Assembly (NCBI GenBank): GCA_965222505.1
Contig: OZ244956.1
Location: 1,922,001-1,986,000 of the forward strand
Direction of reading: 5' to 3'
DNA from: G965222505 sp965222505
Lineage (GTDB): Bacteria; Bacteroidota; Rhodothermia; Rhodothermales; DATKEJ01
Length of the DNA: 64,000 nt
Shown here in pieces: positions 26,135 to 34,947 of the stretch. Position 1 is the first letter of the stretch. Each line of letters opens with the position of its first letter. The translations under genes and the position numbers were made by a program. The notes beneath the pieces were generated by a model. It was not told where the DNA came from and made no database searches. It saw nothing but the letters and a program-made list of their open reading frames with translations.

Positions 26135-26253
26135 GGTAATAATTGCGTTTCAAGTGTATCTATCAAGGAGAACGAACGTATGCAAAAGCAGGCGTACCAA
26201 AGTACAACAAAAGCCTGATACCCACACGCGAAAGCGTCGTAAAAATAGATCCT

Positions 26254-27554
26254 ATGTCCTCACAAAAACAGCGTCCCCGCGTGGTCATCGTCGGGGCGGG
26301 GTTTGGTGGTCTGGCTGCTGCCCAGGCCCTGCGTAAGGCCCCGGTCGAAGTAACCCTTATTGATCAACACAACTACCACCTGTTCCAGCCACTGCTGTAT
26401 CAGGTAGCCACCGCCGGCCTCGAACCCGGAGACATTGCCCAGGCCGTGCGGCATGTATTACACCGTAGTCAAAACGTACACTTCCGCCTCGGTACCGTAA
26501 TCAGTATCGATTGGGCCCTCCGGCGCTTAACCCTGAAAGACGGCGAGGCCCTCCCGTTCGATTACCTGATCCTGGCGGCCGGAGCCGTAACCAACGATTT
26601 TGGCGTGCCGGGCGTGGCCGAATATGCCTTCGGCCTCAAAAACCTGCACGATGCAACCGCCCTGCGTAACCACATCCTCCAACAGTTCGAACGAGCCGCA
26701 GAAGACCCGGACTGGATAACCAAAGGCGGACTCAACTTCGTGGTCGTCGGTGGGGGGCCAACGGGGGTGGAAGTATCGGGTGCCCTGGTCGAACTGTTTG
26801 ACAATGTCCTCAAAAAAGATTACCCCAACCTCGACGTCGGCAAGGCCCGGGTGGTGCTGGTCGAGATGACGGACCGGCTCCTTGGGCCATATGCCCCCAA
26901 GCTCCAACGCTACACGGTCGAGAGCCTCAAAAAACGTGGCGTGGATGTGCGCCTGGATACGTCTGTGGTCCGGGCTACAGCCGGCACGGTTGAACTGGGG
27001 TCAGGCGAACGCCTGCCTGCCCGCACCCTCATCTGGGGTGCAGGCATTAAGGCACACCCACTGGCCGACGCTCTGGGCCTGGATCAAGCCCGAGGCGGAC
27101 GCCTTGTGGTTGAACCGGACCTGAGCATACCGGATCATCCGGGGGTCTTCGTAATCGGGGATATGGCCGCCAGCACCGATGCAGAAGGGAAACTCCACCC
27201 GCAGGTAGCAACCACCGCCATGCAGGGCGGCAAACATGTGGCGGCCCAGATTCAACGGCACCTGGCCGGGCAGGAAACCACCCGTTCGTGTACAAAGACC
27301 TGGGGCAGATGGCAACCATTGGGCGGCACGCCGCTGTGGTTGAGTTGCCGTCCGGCTTCAAGATGCGCGGATACCTGGCCTGGCTGGGATGGCTCCTGCT
27401 GCACCTCGTCAAGCTGATCGGCTTCCGCAACCGGATCAGCGTGATGGTGAACTGGATCTGGAACTACTTCACCTACGACCGCAGCGCTCGCCTCATTTTT
27501 TTGCCGAACGAAAAAGAGGAATCCCCCAACGAAGAGGAATTCCTCGCAACGTAG
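26254..27554 (+). pseudogene. NDH-2 type NADH dehydrogenase, frameshifted near its C-terminus
   Basis: Codes for a type II NADH:quinone oxidoreductase: FAD loop VVIVGAGFGGLAAA from residue 10, second nucleotide loop FVVVGGGPTGVEVSGAL near 165, and GVFVIGDMAAS near 297. From 26254 the frame runs through QETT at 27271-27282 and then becomes nonsense. The expected PFVYKDLGQMATIGR continues in the -1 frame from 27282 and runs through the membrane-anchor helices to a stop at 27554. Adding one C to the CCC run at 27281-27283 restores a full protein. This is either a real one-base loss or a sequencing error in a homopolymer. Start ATG 26254 opens the family similarity. Confidence 0.85.
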
Positions 27555-27567
27555 TAGAACGTTGCCC

Positions 27568-27598
27568 CTGTTGGGACATGGCATGGGCACGTCCTGCC
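27568..27598. repeat. Degenerate REP-like copy at the broken end of the S9 pseudogene
   Basis: TGTTGGGACATGGCATGG followed by CACGTCCTGCC matches the palindrome at 2455-2482 with several changes. It overlaps the point where similarity of the neighbouring peptidase remnant ends. Confidence 0.5.
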
Positions 27599-27988
27599 CT
27601 TCGGTAAGCGGTTCAGCCGGGTTGAGGGCATAGACGTGGTAATTCTCGTCACCCCCCTTGTCTTGTACGTAGCAAGATGAAGGCCCCATCGCGGAGCCGG
27701 GGATGGGCCGGGTGGTATCGGCCGTGACGGGCCGTACGCTTCAAACGGGGCATCGGTATCTTTGACCCAGATGTTGCGTACCCCGTTGTAGGGTTTGATA
27801 AATGACATAAACGCACCATCCGGCGAGAGCTGAGCTCCGGTGATTTCTAGATCGCCGAAGAAAATTTCGCGGTCAATGATGGGCGACGTGCTACCGCCCG
27901 TTTGCACCATAAGGGACGAGGCAAAAAGTAAACATCCCAGGCCGGCCGCCTACAACAACCGACCGGTTACAGGTTGAATCAGGTACAT
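27585..27988 (-). pseudogene. N-terminal remnant of an S9 (prolyl oligopeptidase family) peptidase
   Basis: Reading leftward from ATG at 27988: a signal-peptide-like start interrupted by an in-frame TAG (27950-27952), then DREIFFGDLEITGAQLSPDGAFMSF and PYNGVRNIWVKD, the usual beginning of the S9 propeller. After FEAYG the reading shifts by one frame (VTADTTRPIPG) and continues to YVQDKGGDENYHVYALNPAE. Similarity then ends at the REP-like remnant. The catalytic domain is absent. It is a decayed gene with a nonsense codon, a frameshift and a 3' truncation. Confidence 0.8.
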
Positions 27989-28123
27989 AGGATAAAGGAT
28001 TACATTGGAGGTCCGTGCGTATATTGCATACGCTCCAAGGTGCATCGGCTTCATTTCTTACAAATGATATCCCTCCGGGTTTAGTATTTTTGGTAAAGAC
28101 GCTTCCCTTAAATAAGACACCCC

Positions 28124-28615
28124 ATGAAAACCCTGCTCTTCTTCCGGCACGGCAAATCCGACTGGGATGCGCTGTATGACCATGACCATGAACGCCCCCT
28201 CGCCAAACGCGGTCGAAGAGCCACAGACGCAATGGGCCAGTTACTCGTCCAGATCAATCAGGTGCCGAACCGGGTGGTGTGCTCTACTTCTGTGCGAACC
28301 CGCACCACCCTCGAACGTGCGATGCAAGCCGGGGGCTGGTCATGCCCGGTCGAATACACGGACCGCCTCTATCATGCCTCGGCAAACACCCTGCTGAACC
28401 TCGTGCGGGCCGAGCCCCAAACGACGGAGACCTTGATGCTCGTCGGCCATGAACCGACCTGTTCGAACACCATCGAGTGCTTCATCGGTGGCGGCGACGT
28501 CCGCTTCCCCACCGCTGCCATCGCCCGCGTCAACCTGCACATCGACGTTTGGCAAACCGCAACCTTCGGAACGGGCCAACTCATCTGGCTCATCCCGCCA
28601 AAACTCTTTGGTTAG
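28124..28615 (+). CDS. SixA-like histidine phosphatase
   Basis: 163 residues of the histidine phosphatase (phosphoglycerate-mutase-like) fold. The phosphoacceptor histidine is in FFRHGKSDW near 8, with ERPLAKRGR, SVRTRTTLE and the second histidine in LVGHEPTCS near 109. Short SixA members dephosphorylate phosphohistidine on proteins; the target here is unknown. A TATTTTTG promoter-like word (28085) fits the Bacteroidota -7 consensus TANNTTTG 39 bases before the start, and CGTATATTG lies at 28018. The stop codon overlaps a heptamer array. Confidence 0.88.
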   Translation: MKTLLFFRHGKSDWDALYDHDHERPLAKRGRRATDAMGQLLVQINQVPNRVVCSTSVRTRTTLERAMQAGGWSCPVEYTDRLYHASANTLLNLVRAEPQTTETLMLVGHEPTCSNTIECFIGGGDVRFPTAAIARVNLHIDVWQTATFGTGQLIWLIPPKLFG

Positions 28616-28645
28616 TGCGACTCCGCCCTCCGCACTTCGCACTCA
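28614..28645. repeat. Heptamer-period array (CTCCGCN word)
   Basis: AGTGCGA (28614-28620) is followed by CTCCGCC, CTCCGCA and CTTCGCA in exact 7-base register (28621-28641), then CTCA. AGTGCGA pairs with TCGCACT (28637-28643). The first two bases of the array belong to the TAG stop of the phosphatase gene. Confidence 0.65.
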
Positions 28646-29030
28646 TTTTTTGGATAAAACCAAAAAATGCCGTATTGTTAGCCCCAGTCAAGAGAGGTAT
28701 CCATTGCATCGGCTGTGAGGCAGCCCCCGCATACTTCGACGCATGTTGTGCGGTGAGGCCACCCGGTGCAACCCTGCATGGTTTGGATTCCCCCTGAAAA
28801 AGTGCATCTGTGCTTAAACCTTGGCCGGCACACGGCAATGAGACGTCGGTACGCGGTACGCCCGCTTCATGCCAAACACACGAACGACGTTTTATTAACT
28901 GTGTGCTTTTTTTGGCATTGGGTGAACCAGGGCGTGTGAACATGCCCTAATGAGGCATCCCCAGCGCCGGGCCTGCGCACCATTGGCCCGGCATCCGGAG
29001 GAACGTATCCCCAATTGAAGCACGGGTCCA
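28646..29030. other. Hairpin-rich gap, possible untranslated RNA
   Basis: No coding gene is supported. A promoter-like CCGTATTG lies at about 28672. An imperfect hairpin with GCCAAA/TTTGGC and CACAC/GTGTG arms, containing a run of seven T, lies at 28874-28918. Further hairpins follow: GGGC..GCCC (about 28930-28947) and GCCGGGCC/GGCCCGGC (28966-28992). A transcript of about 225 bases ending at the T run is possible but unproven. Confidence 0.3.
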
Positions 29031-29191
29031 GGCTGTGTTCGGAAAGCCCGTTGTGTAGCCGAGCATGCCTCGGCGGCGGCGATGGCAAGGCGCGTGATGC
29101 AGCCGTAGCGGGGCTACGGCGAAGCAACGCAACGCTGCCAGCGACGTTGACCGGGGCTGCGCAGGCCGCAAATGGGTTTTCGAACACAGCC
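29031..29191. mobile_element. 161-base MITE-like element
   Basis: The ends are imperfect inverted repeats of 21-22 bases: GGCTGTGTTCGGAAAGCCC at 29031 and the complement of GGCTGTGTTCGAAAACCC at 29191; the outer 11 bases are identical. The interior holds a GCCGTAGC/GCTACGGC hairpin and no reading frame. No clear target duplication is visible. A related interior appears at 50740-50830. Such elements are moved in trans by a transposase, which is not in this window. Confidence 0.55.
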
Positions 29192-29262
29192 GAGGCAACC
29201 CGGCTTTAGGCATGAGGTATAACACCCTCTCCAAACGAGGCGCACCACATTGGAGGTATCTC

Positions 29263-31407
29263 ATGAACCGATTTCTGTTCGGCCTATCGGCCGTCCTCAC
29301 CCTGTTCTGTGCCCGCATTACCCCCGCGTTGAGCCAGGACGTAACATTCTACGTTAACCCCACCCACCCCAACGCATCCGACCACCAACCCGGCACCCCC
29401 GATGCACCACTTGCCACCCTGCAAGAAGCCGCTGACCGGACCATTACCAACAAACGCGCCTTCACCAGCACCCGCGTCCTGATTGCCCCCGGCACCTACC
29501 GGGAATTTGTGGACCTGCAAACCTGGACCAACTTCGATGAAAACGTCAACGGCGGCGCGGTCAATGCCACCCCCATGTGGTTTGAGGCCGAGTTCCCCGG
29601 AAGCGTGGTCATCTCCGGCTCTGAGGTCTACACCAACTGGACACGCCAATCCGACGGACGCTACACCCACCCCTGGACCCACAACTGGGGTGTCTACCCC
29701 AACCCCACCGGCGGGGCCCGCGCCGTGGCCGACATCGTGCGCCGCCGCGAAATGGTATTCGTCAACGGTGAACGCCTGACGCAAGTCCTCAGCCAGAATG
29801 ACCTGAACCCCGGTGCGTTTATGGTCGATGAAGCACAGGATTTACTCTACATTGCCCTACCGGACGGCATAGACCCCAACGAGACCCTTGTAGAAGTCGG
29901 TATACGGGAGCACTTGTGGACGCAGGAGTACGAAAACCACGTCACACTTCGGGGTCTGATCTTTGAGCATGCCGCCACCCACTGGGCCGATGCCGTGGCA
30001 GGCGTCCGGCTCTCCGGCAGCAACCACATGCTGATCGAAGACTGTACCTTCCGGCAAAACAACGGTATGACCCTCTACATGGGCGAACTCGAAGACATCA
30101 CCCTGCGGCGCGTGAAGATGAACCACAACGGCTGGGACGGCTGGGGGCCGTGGCGCGTCAAAAACTTCGTGGCCGAAGACACCGAAACGTCCTACAACAA
30201 CTGGCGCGGCCATTTGGGTGGGTTCTACGGCTGGTCCGTCGGCAACAAGATCGAAAGCACCCACGGCATCACCATCCGACGGCACGAAGCCATTGGCAAC
30301 TTTGGCCGGGGGCTCTGGCTGGACCTCGACAATGAGCACGTCCTGCTTGAAGACGTCACCCTGCGCAATAACCTCAGCGATGCCATTTTCATCGAAGCAA
30401 ACCAGGGACCCATCCGGATCACCCGCAGCTTGCTCTGCAACAACGGCGGCTATGGCATCCTGGCAGCCAACTCGGAAAATGTGACCCTCGACCAGAATAC
30501 ACTCTGCGAAAATACATTAGGTGAATTACACATCACCGGCGACGACTGGGGCCGATGGGTTCAGAATTGGGAAACCGGCGAGAGCGTCGAACTGGCGATC
30601 AAAGACTGGGTGCTTCAGACCAACACCATCGACGGTTTTGCCCCCTATCTGATCGATACCACCCTCGGTTCAGAGGCTTGGAACACTTTTGTTTCTACGC
30701 TGGACTCCGATTACAACACATGGCACCACCTCTCGCGGATGGACGTGTTTGAAATTGCCGCCGAGCAAGCCCTGACTTTCGGAGAATGGCAGGTGACCAC
30801 CGGGGCCGATCAGCATTCAAATTTTGGACTGGTCCCGCTGGTCGTCGAGCTAACCCGGTATGCCGTTGATGTGGAAGAAGATGCTGCCACCCTCTATTGG
30901 ACCACCGCCACCGAAACGGACAACGCCGGTTTTGAGGTGCACCTGCAGGCTGATGGCGACAGGGCGTGGGAAACGCTGGCCTTCATTGAAGGCGCTGGAA
31001 CCACCAGTACTCCTCAAACCTACAGCTACCGCGTGGCCGACCTGGCACCGGGCTTGTACCGGCTCCGGCTCAAGCAGATCGACCTGGACGGCACCATAAC
31101 GTACAGCCCCAACCTGGAGGCCCAGATTGGGGGTATTCCGGAAGCGCTTGCGCTAGGCACAGCCTACCCCAATCCGTTCAACCGGGAAACCGCGTTTACC
31201 CTGGCCGTTGAGAAATCCCAACAGGTCGATGTAACGATGTTCGATGTGGCGGGGCGGCAGGTGCAGCGGGTATTCGAAGGGCGGTTGCCGTCCGGTGTGG
31301 CCCGCACGTTCACCCTGGCTGCCGGTACCCTACCCAGTGGCCTCTACCTGTACCGCGTGACGGGCGAAGATTTTGCCGCCACCGGCCAGGTGATGCTGGT
31401 GAGATGA
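29263..31407 (+). CDS. Secreted parallel beta-helix protein with type IX sorting domain
   Basis: 714 residues from ATG 29263, which has GGAGG seven bases upstream. Signal peptide (ends near PALSQ), then a right-handed beta-helix (about 60-420) with repeated short strands such as VTLRGLIFEHAATHW, MLIEDCTFRQNNG and IRITRSLLCNNGGYG. A fibronectin-like segment follows (VDVEEDAATLYWTTATETDNAGFEV), then the type IX C-terminal module (AYPNPFNRET to VMLVR, about 630-714). It is probably exported to the surface; beta-helix proteins often act on polysaccharides, but no catalytic motif was recognised. Confidence 0.85.
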   Translation: MNRFLFGLSAVLTLFCARITPALSQDVTFYVNPTHPNASDHQPGTPDAPLATLQEAADRTITNKRAFTSTRVLIAPGTYREFVDLQTWTNFDENVNGGAVNATPMWFEAEFPGSVVISGSEVYTNWTRQSDGRYTHPWTHNWGVYPNPTGGARAVADIVRRREMVFVNGERLTQVLSQNDLNPGAFMVDEAQDLLYIALPDGIDPNETLVEVGIREHLWTQEYENHVTLRGLIFEHAATHWADAVAGVRLSGSNHMLIEDCTFRQNNGMTLYMGELEDITLRRVKMNHNGWDGWGPWRVKNFVAEDTETSYNNWRGHLGGFYGWSVGNKIESTHGITIRRHEAIGNFGRGLWLDLDNEHVLLEDVTLRNNLSDAIFIEANQGPIRITRSLLCNNGGYGILAANSENVTLDQNTLCENTLGELHITGDDWGRWVQNWETGESVELAIKDWVLQTNTIDGFAPYLIDTTLGSEAWNTFVSTLDSDYNTWHHLSRMDVFEIAAEQALTFGEWQVTTGADQHSNFGLVPLVVELTRYAVDVEEDAATLYWTTATETDNAGFEVHLQADGDRAWETLAFIEGAGTTSTPQTYSYRVADLAPGLYRLRLKQIDLDGTITYSPNLEAQIGGIPEALALGTAYPNPFNRETAFTLAVEKSQQVDVTMFDVAGRQVQRVFEGRLPSGVARTFTLAAGTLPSGLYLYRVTGEDFAATGQVMLVR

Positions 31408-31409
31408 CT

Positions 31410-31482
31410 ATTGGTGATTGGGCATTGATGATTTGTCATTTACAAGCACTCAATAACAAATCACCAATGCCCAATCATTAAT
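31410..31482. repeat. Heptamer-period inverted array (ATTGGTG word)
   Basis: Left arm 31410-31440 has units ATTGGTG, ATTGGGC, ATTGATG and ATTTGTC. Right arm 31452-31482 is its complement with four mismatches in 31 bases. The array fills the gap between two convergent genes and starts two bases from each stop codon. It could also act as a two-way terminator. Confidence 0.8.
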
Positions 31483-31484
31483 CT

Positions 31485-31991
31485 TTACCCTTCGATCGGG
31501 ACCCGGATTTGTTGGCCGGGGTAGATCAGGTCGGGGTTTTGGATCACTTCGCGGTTGGCTTCAAAGAGGTCCGGCCAGCGCATGGCATCGCCGTAGTAGC
31601 GCTTGGCGATCTTCGAGAGCGAGTCGCCGCGCTGGATGGTATAGAAGGAGAACTTCGGCACTTCTTCGATGGTCGGAATTTCCGCGCGTGGCATTTCTTC
31701 CATCTCTACCTTGGGCGGTTGAGGAACGGCAATAACGAGGTTATCATCGTTGACTTTTTCCACGCCTTTGATGTTACCGGCAATCAGGATGGCTTTTTGT
31801 TTGGTTGCCATGCTGTTTACGGTACCAGAGATGGTAGCAATGCCGTCGTCGAAGTGGACTTGCAAACCCTGGATCTGGCCAGTGGCGGCCTGGCCGCTCA
31901 GCGCGGTCAGAATGTTTTCCAGAATTTCGGCGTCGGCGCGGTCATTGTTGATTTCACGACCCGCATTTTTGAGGAAGTCGAAAATACCCAT
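31485..31991 (-). CDS. BON-LysM domain protein (Kbp/YgaU-like)
   Basis: 168 residues from ATG 31991 (MGIFDFLKNAGREIN). An N-terminal BON domain (about 20-90: LQVHFDDGIATISGTV, IAGNIKGVEKVNDDN) is followed by a proline- and glutamate-rich linker and a C-terminal LysM domain (about 115-168: YTIQRGDSLSKIAKRYYGD, NPDLIYPGQQIRVP). E. coli Kbp has this layout and binds potassium. No signal peptide is seen, as in Kbp. The function here is inferred from architecture only. Confidence 0.88.
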   Translation of the reverse strand: MGIFDFLKNAGREINNDRADAEILENILTALSGQAATGQIQGLQVHFDDGIATISGTVNSMATKQKAILIAGNIKGVEKVNDDNLVIAVPQPPKVEMEEMPRAEIPTIEEVPKFSFYTIQRGDSLSKIAKRYYGDAMRWPDLFEANREVIQNPDLIYPGQQIRVPIEG

Positions 31992-32198
31992 AATATGTTT
32001 TGGTTTAGTCCGGGGGAATGGTCGAAACAGGATGCAGACGTGCGCTCTGGAAGGTAGCATCAGATGAGGCTAGATACAACTGAGGCCCGTTTTTTTTCTT
32101 CGTCCAGGGCTGGAAATCAGGTGTTTCCCTGTGGTCTGCCCGTTTTTTCATGCAACCTCTATGCGCGTTAAGCGAATGCCCCTTCGACCCTTAGAATT

Positions 32199-32207
32199 CG
32201 TATATTG
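32199..32207 (+). promoter_or_regulatory. Promoter -7-like word CGTATATTG for the desaturase
   Basis: CGTATATTG lies 64 bases before the desaturase ATG, in an otherwise featureless gap after the divergent BON-LysM gene. The same nine bases occur at 28018 and 34508. Confidence 0.45.
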
Positions 32208-32271
32208 TGTTGTTTGGCACCTGTTCAAATTCAACCGGTGCTTTCCCCGTCCCTCTTAATCTACCTTCCAC

Positions 32272-33267
32272 ATGGAAATCGTTATCCCGTCCCCCCCTAC
32301 GCCTGCATCCGATGCCATGCGGAGGGCCGAAGTGCTGAAGGCCGTTGAGCCTCAAGCCGAGCAGCAGATGGAAATCCACCTCAAAAAGCGACGGCTGTGG
32401 TTTCCGAGTGATTTTATCCCGGCTGATGAAAAGGCTGAGGTAGAAGACCCGCGTTTTATCAGTGCGTTGCGGGAACGCGCCCGCGGCCTTACCGATGCCG
32501 TTCGGGTAGCGGTGGCCGTCAACCTGCTCACGGAAGAAGGGTTGCCGCACTTCCACCGGCTGCTTTCAAATTACCTGGGCAACGGCAGCATCTGGTACAA
32601 GTGGAACTTCATGTGGACCGCCGAAGAAGACCGGCACGGCTGCATCCTGCGTGATTATGCGCGGGATGCCCGCCTGTTCAAGTTCAGCGAGATTGAGCGT
32701 ATGCAGTACGCCTACCAGGAAGCAGGTTTTTCGCCGGATTGGGACCAGGACCCGTACAAGGTGTTCGTCTACACCACCCTACAAGAACGGGCCACGCAAT
32801 TTTCCCATCGGAATACAGGCCGGCTGGCCGGCAATGATGAGCCGCTGCTCAAAGGTATCCTTGCCAGCGTTGCCGCCGACGAAGCCAAGCACTTTACCTT
32901 CTACCGCAACATCTTCAAGGCCATTCTGGAGATCGACCCGAACCGGGCGCTCCAATCGGCCCTGGCCATCATGCCCAGCATTGACATGCCGGGTGTGGCG
33001 ATGCCGAACTTCAAGGAAATGGCAGACATCGTGCGGCGCGTCGGGATTTACGGCCCCTGGGATTACAAGCAAATTGTAGAAGAGGCCATCGACCACTGGA
33101 AAATCGAGACCCTGACCGGGCTGAGCGAAGTGGGCCGCAAGGCACAGGAAAAAATCATGCGTATCCCGAGCCGCCTTCAGAAAGTGGCCGAATACCTCGA
33201 ACGCCGGACGGAACGCAAAACGTTCTCCTTCGAGTTTATCTACAACCGTATCCTGGTCATGGAGTAA
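32272..33267 (+). CDS. Acyl-ACP desaturase (soluble diiron type)
   Basis: 331 residues. Introduces a double bond into acyl-ACP chains in the cytoplasm. Diiron ligands are visible: Glu88/89 region, Glu119 and His122 in TAEEDRHG, Glu172 in TTLQERATQFSH, and Glu204 and His207 in ADEAKHFTFY. Length and motif order match the plant and mycobacterial FA_desaturase_2 family. The LhgO-like gene begins 11 bases later, so they may be cotranscribed although their roles differ. Confidence 0.93.
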   Translation: MEIVIPSPPTPASDAMRRAEVLKAVEPQAEQQMEIHLKKRRLWFPSDFIPADEKAEVEDPRFISALRERARGLTDAVRVAVAVNLLTEEGLPHFHRLLSNYLGNGSIWYKWNFMWTAEEDRHGCILRDYARDARLFKFSEIERMQYAYQEAGFSPDWDQDPYKVFVYTTLQERATQFSHRNTGRLAGNDEPLLKGILASVAADEAKHFTFYRNIFKAILEIDPNRALQSALAIMPSIDMPGVAMPNFKEMADIVRRVGIYGPWDYKQIVEEAIDHWKIETLTGLSEVGRKAQEKIMRIPSRLQKVAEYLERRTERKTFSFEFIYNRILVME

Positions 33268-33278
33268 CCAACGGCAGG

Positions 33279-34490
33279 ATGGCGGCATCTGCACAACACA
33301 CCGACGTCCTCATCATCGGCGGCGGCATTGTGGGGCTGGCAACGGCCTATCAACTGACGCAACACCACCCCAACCTGCACGTCACGGTCCTGGAAAAGGA
33401 AGCCGAGGTGGCCCAACACCAGACCGGCCACAACTCGGGTGTACTGCACTCCGGCATCTACTACAAACCCGGCTCGCTCAAGGCCAAAAACTGCCGCCTG
33501 GGCAAAGCCGCCATGGAAGCCTTCTGCGAAGCCGAGGCCATCCCGTTTGAACGCTGCGGCAAAGTAATCGTCGCCACGCAGGAACACGAACGCCCCCTCC
33601 TGAAACGCATCTATGAACGCGGGCAAGCCAATGGCGTGGCCTGTACCCCCATCGGCCCGGAACGCCTCGCCGAACTGGAACCCCATGTGGCCGGCCTCGA
33701 AGCCGTACACGTCCCGGAGGCCGGTATCATCAATTATGCCCAGGTGTCCCGCCGGATGGCCGAGCGCATTCAGGAACGGAACGCTGCCCTGTACACCCGT
33801 GCCGAGGTTATTGCGGTACGGGAGCAAGGGGATCGCATGGTCGTCGAGAGCAAAACCGGTGCGTTTGAGAGTCGGTATGTGATTGCCTGTGCCGGGTTGC
33901 AATCGGACCGCGTGGCGGCCCTTACGGGTGCGCCGTCTCCGGCCAAAATTGTACCGTTTCGAGGAGAATATTTCGTGTTGATTCCAGAGGCCCACCACCT
34001 GTGCCGGGGCCTGATCTACCCGGTCCCCGACCCCAATTTTCCTTTCCTCGGGGTTCACTTTACCAAGATGATTACCGGTGGGGTGGAATGCGGCCCCAAT
34101 GCCGTGCTGTCGTTTGCCCGTGAAGGGTATAGTAAAACCAGCCTCAATTTGCGCGATGCCGCCGATGCCCTCACCTACACCGGCTTCCTGAAACTGGCCG
34201 GGAAATACTGGCGCACCGGTTTTGGAGAGCTGTGGCGTTCCTTCAGTAAACCGGCGTTCGTCAAGGCCTTGCAACGGCTTATCCCCGAGATCCAGTCCCA
34301 ACACCTCATCCCTGCCTCGCCCGGCATCCGGGCCCAGGCCCTTTTGCCGGACGGCAGCATCGTAGACGACTTTCTCATTCAGGAAACCGAACGCCTTATC
34401 AACGTCACCAATGCCCCCTCCCCGGCAGCCACCGCCTCACTCAATATCGGTCGGCTGATTATGCAACGACTGGAAGCACACTTTTCGTGA
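33279..34490 (+). CDS. lhgO: L-2-hydroxyglutarate oxidase
   Basis: 403 residues, FAD-dependent DAO fold. Oxidises L-2-hydroxyglutarate to 2-oxoglutarate and passes electrons to the quinone pool or oxygen. Visible are the dinucleotide loop VLIIGGGIVGLATAYQL (residues 9-25), the family marker HNSGVLHSGIYYKPGS near 50-65, CAGLQSDR, and FPFLGVHFTKMI near 250. Length is normal. It follows the desaturase closely. Confidence 0.92.
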   Translation: MAASAQHTDVLIIGGGIVGLATAYQLTQHHPNLHVTVLEKEAEVAQHQTGHNSGVLHSGIYYKPGSLKAKNCRLGKAAMEAFCEAEAIPFERCGKVIVATQEHERPLLKRIYERGQANGVACTPIGPERLAELEPHVAGLEAVHVPEAGIINYAQVSRRMAERIQERNAALYTRAEVIAVREQGDRMVVESKTGAFESRYVIACAGLQSDRVAALTGAPSPAKIVPFRGEYFVLIPEAHHLCRGLIYPVPDPNFPFLGVHFTKMITGGVECGPNAVLSFAREGYSKTSLNLRDAADALTYTGFLKLAGKYWRTGFGELWRSFSKPAFVKALQRLIPEIQSQHLIPASPGIRAQALLPDGSIVDDFLIQETERLINVTNAPSPAATASLNIGRLIMQRLEAHFS

Positions 34491-34564
34491 GAATCGGTAG
34501 ATTTGCGCGTATATTGGATGATCGAGAGGGAAGTGCTTCACAACTTGCTATGCCCATTTCGAAA

Positions 34565-34607
34565 TGCGTAAAACGGCATCCTTACGCAATACGAATTACT
34601 TTCTACT
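34565..34607. repeat. Inverted repeat, ACGCAAT heptamer family
   Basis: TGCGTAA (34565-34571) and TTACGCA (34582-34588) are inverted. ACGCAAT, ACGAATT and ACTTTCT (34584-34604) continue in 7-base register. It shares the word ACGCAAT with 8006-8052 and lies before the SCP2 gene. Confidence 0.55.
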
Positions 34608-34619
34608 AAAATTTTTCCT

Positions 34620-34946
34620 ATGCCCAAATTCGAGAACATTCACGAGGTCATTACCTCCCTGCAGGAAAACTTCAAAGCCGATGCAGCTGAAGGGGTCAAT
34701 GGTATATTTCAACTGAGCTATACCGGTGACGACGGTGGCGACTGGCACCTCCACGTGCGCGACCAACAGCTTGAAGTGGTGGAGGGCGTCCACGAAAACC
34801 CGGACGTTACGGTCACCTGCGCTGCAAAGGATTGGCTGAAGATCGCCAACGGCGACGCCAATGCCATGATGATGATGATGATGGGAAAACTGAAGATCAA
34901 GGGGTCAATCCCGCTGGCCACCAAACTTCAGTCGATGTTTTTCTAG
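34620..34946 (+). CDS. SCP2 sterol-binding domain protein
   Basis: 108 residues consisting of one SCP2 domain: FKADAAEGVNGIFQLSYTG, WHLHVRDQQLEVVEG, PDVTVTCAAKDWLKIANGD, then a run of six methionines (NAMMMMMMGKLKIKG) at the usual MF..GKLKI position. SCP2 domains bind lipids or acyl chains in the cytoplasm. The P1 peptidase begins after a single base. A CGTATATTG word lies about 100 bases upstream. The ligand is unknown. Confidence 0.88.
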   Translation: MPKFENIHEVITSLQENFKADAAEGVNGIFQLSYTGDDGGDWHLHVRDQQLEVVEGVHENPDVTVTCAAKDWLKIANGDANAMMMMMMGKLKIKGSIPLATKLQSMFF

Positions 34947-34947
34947 C

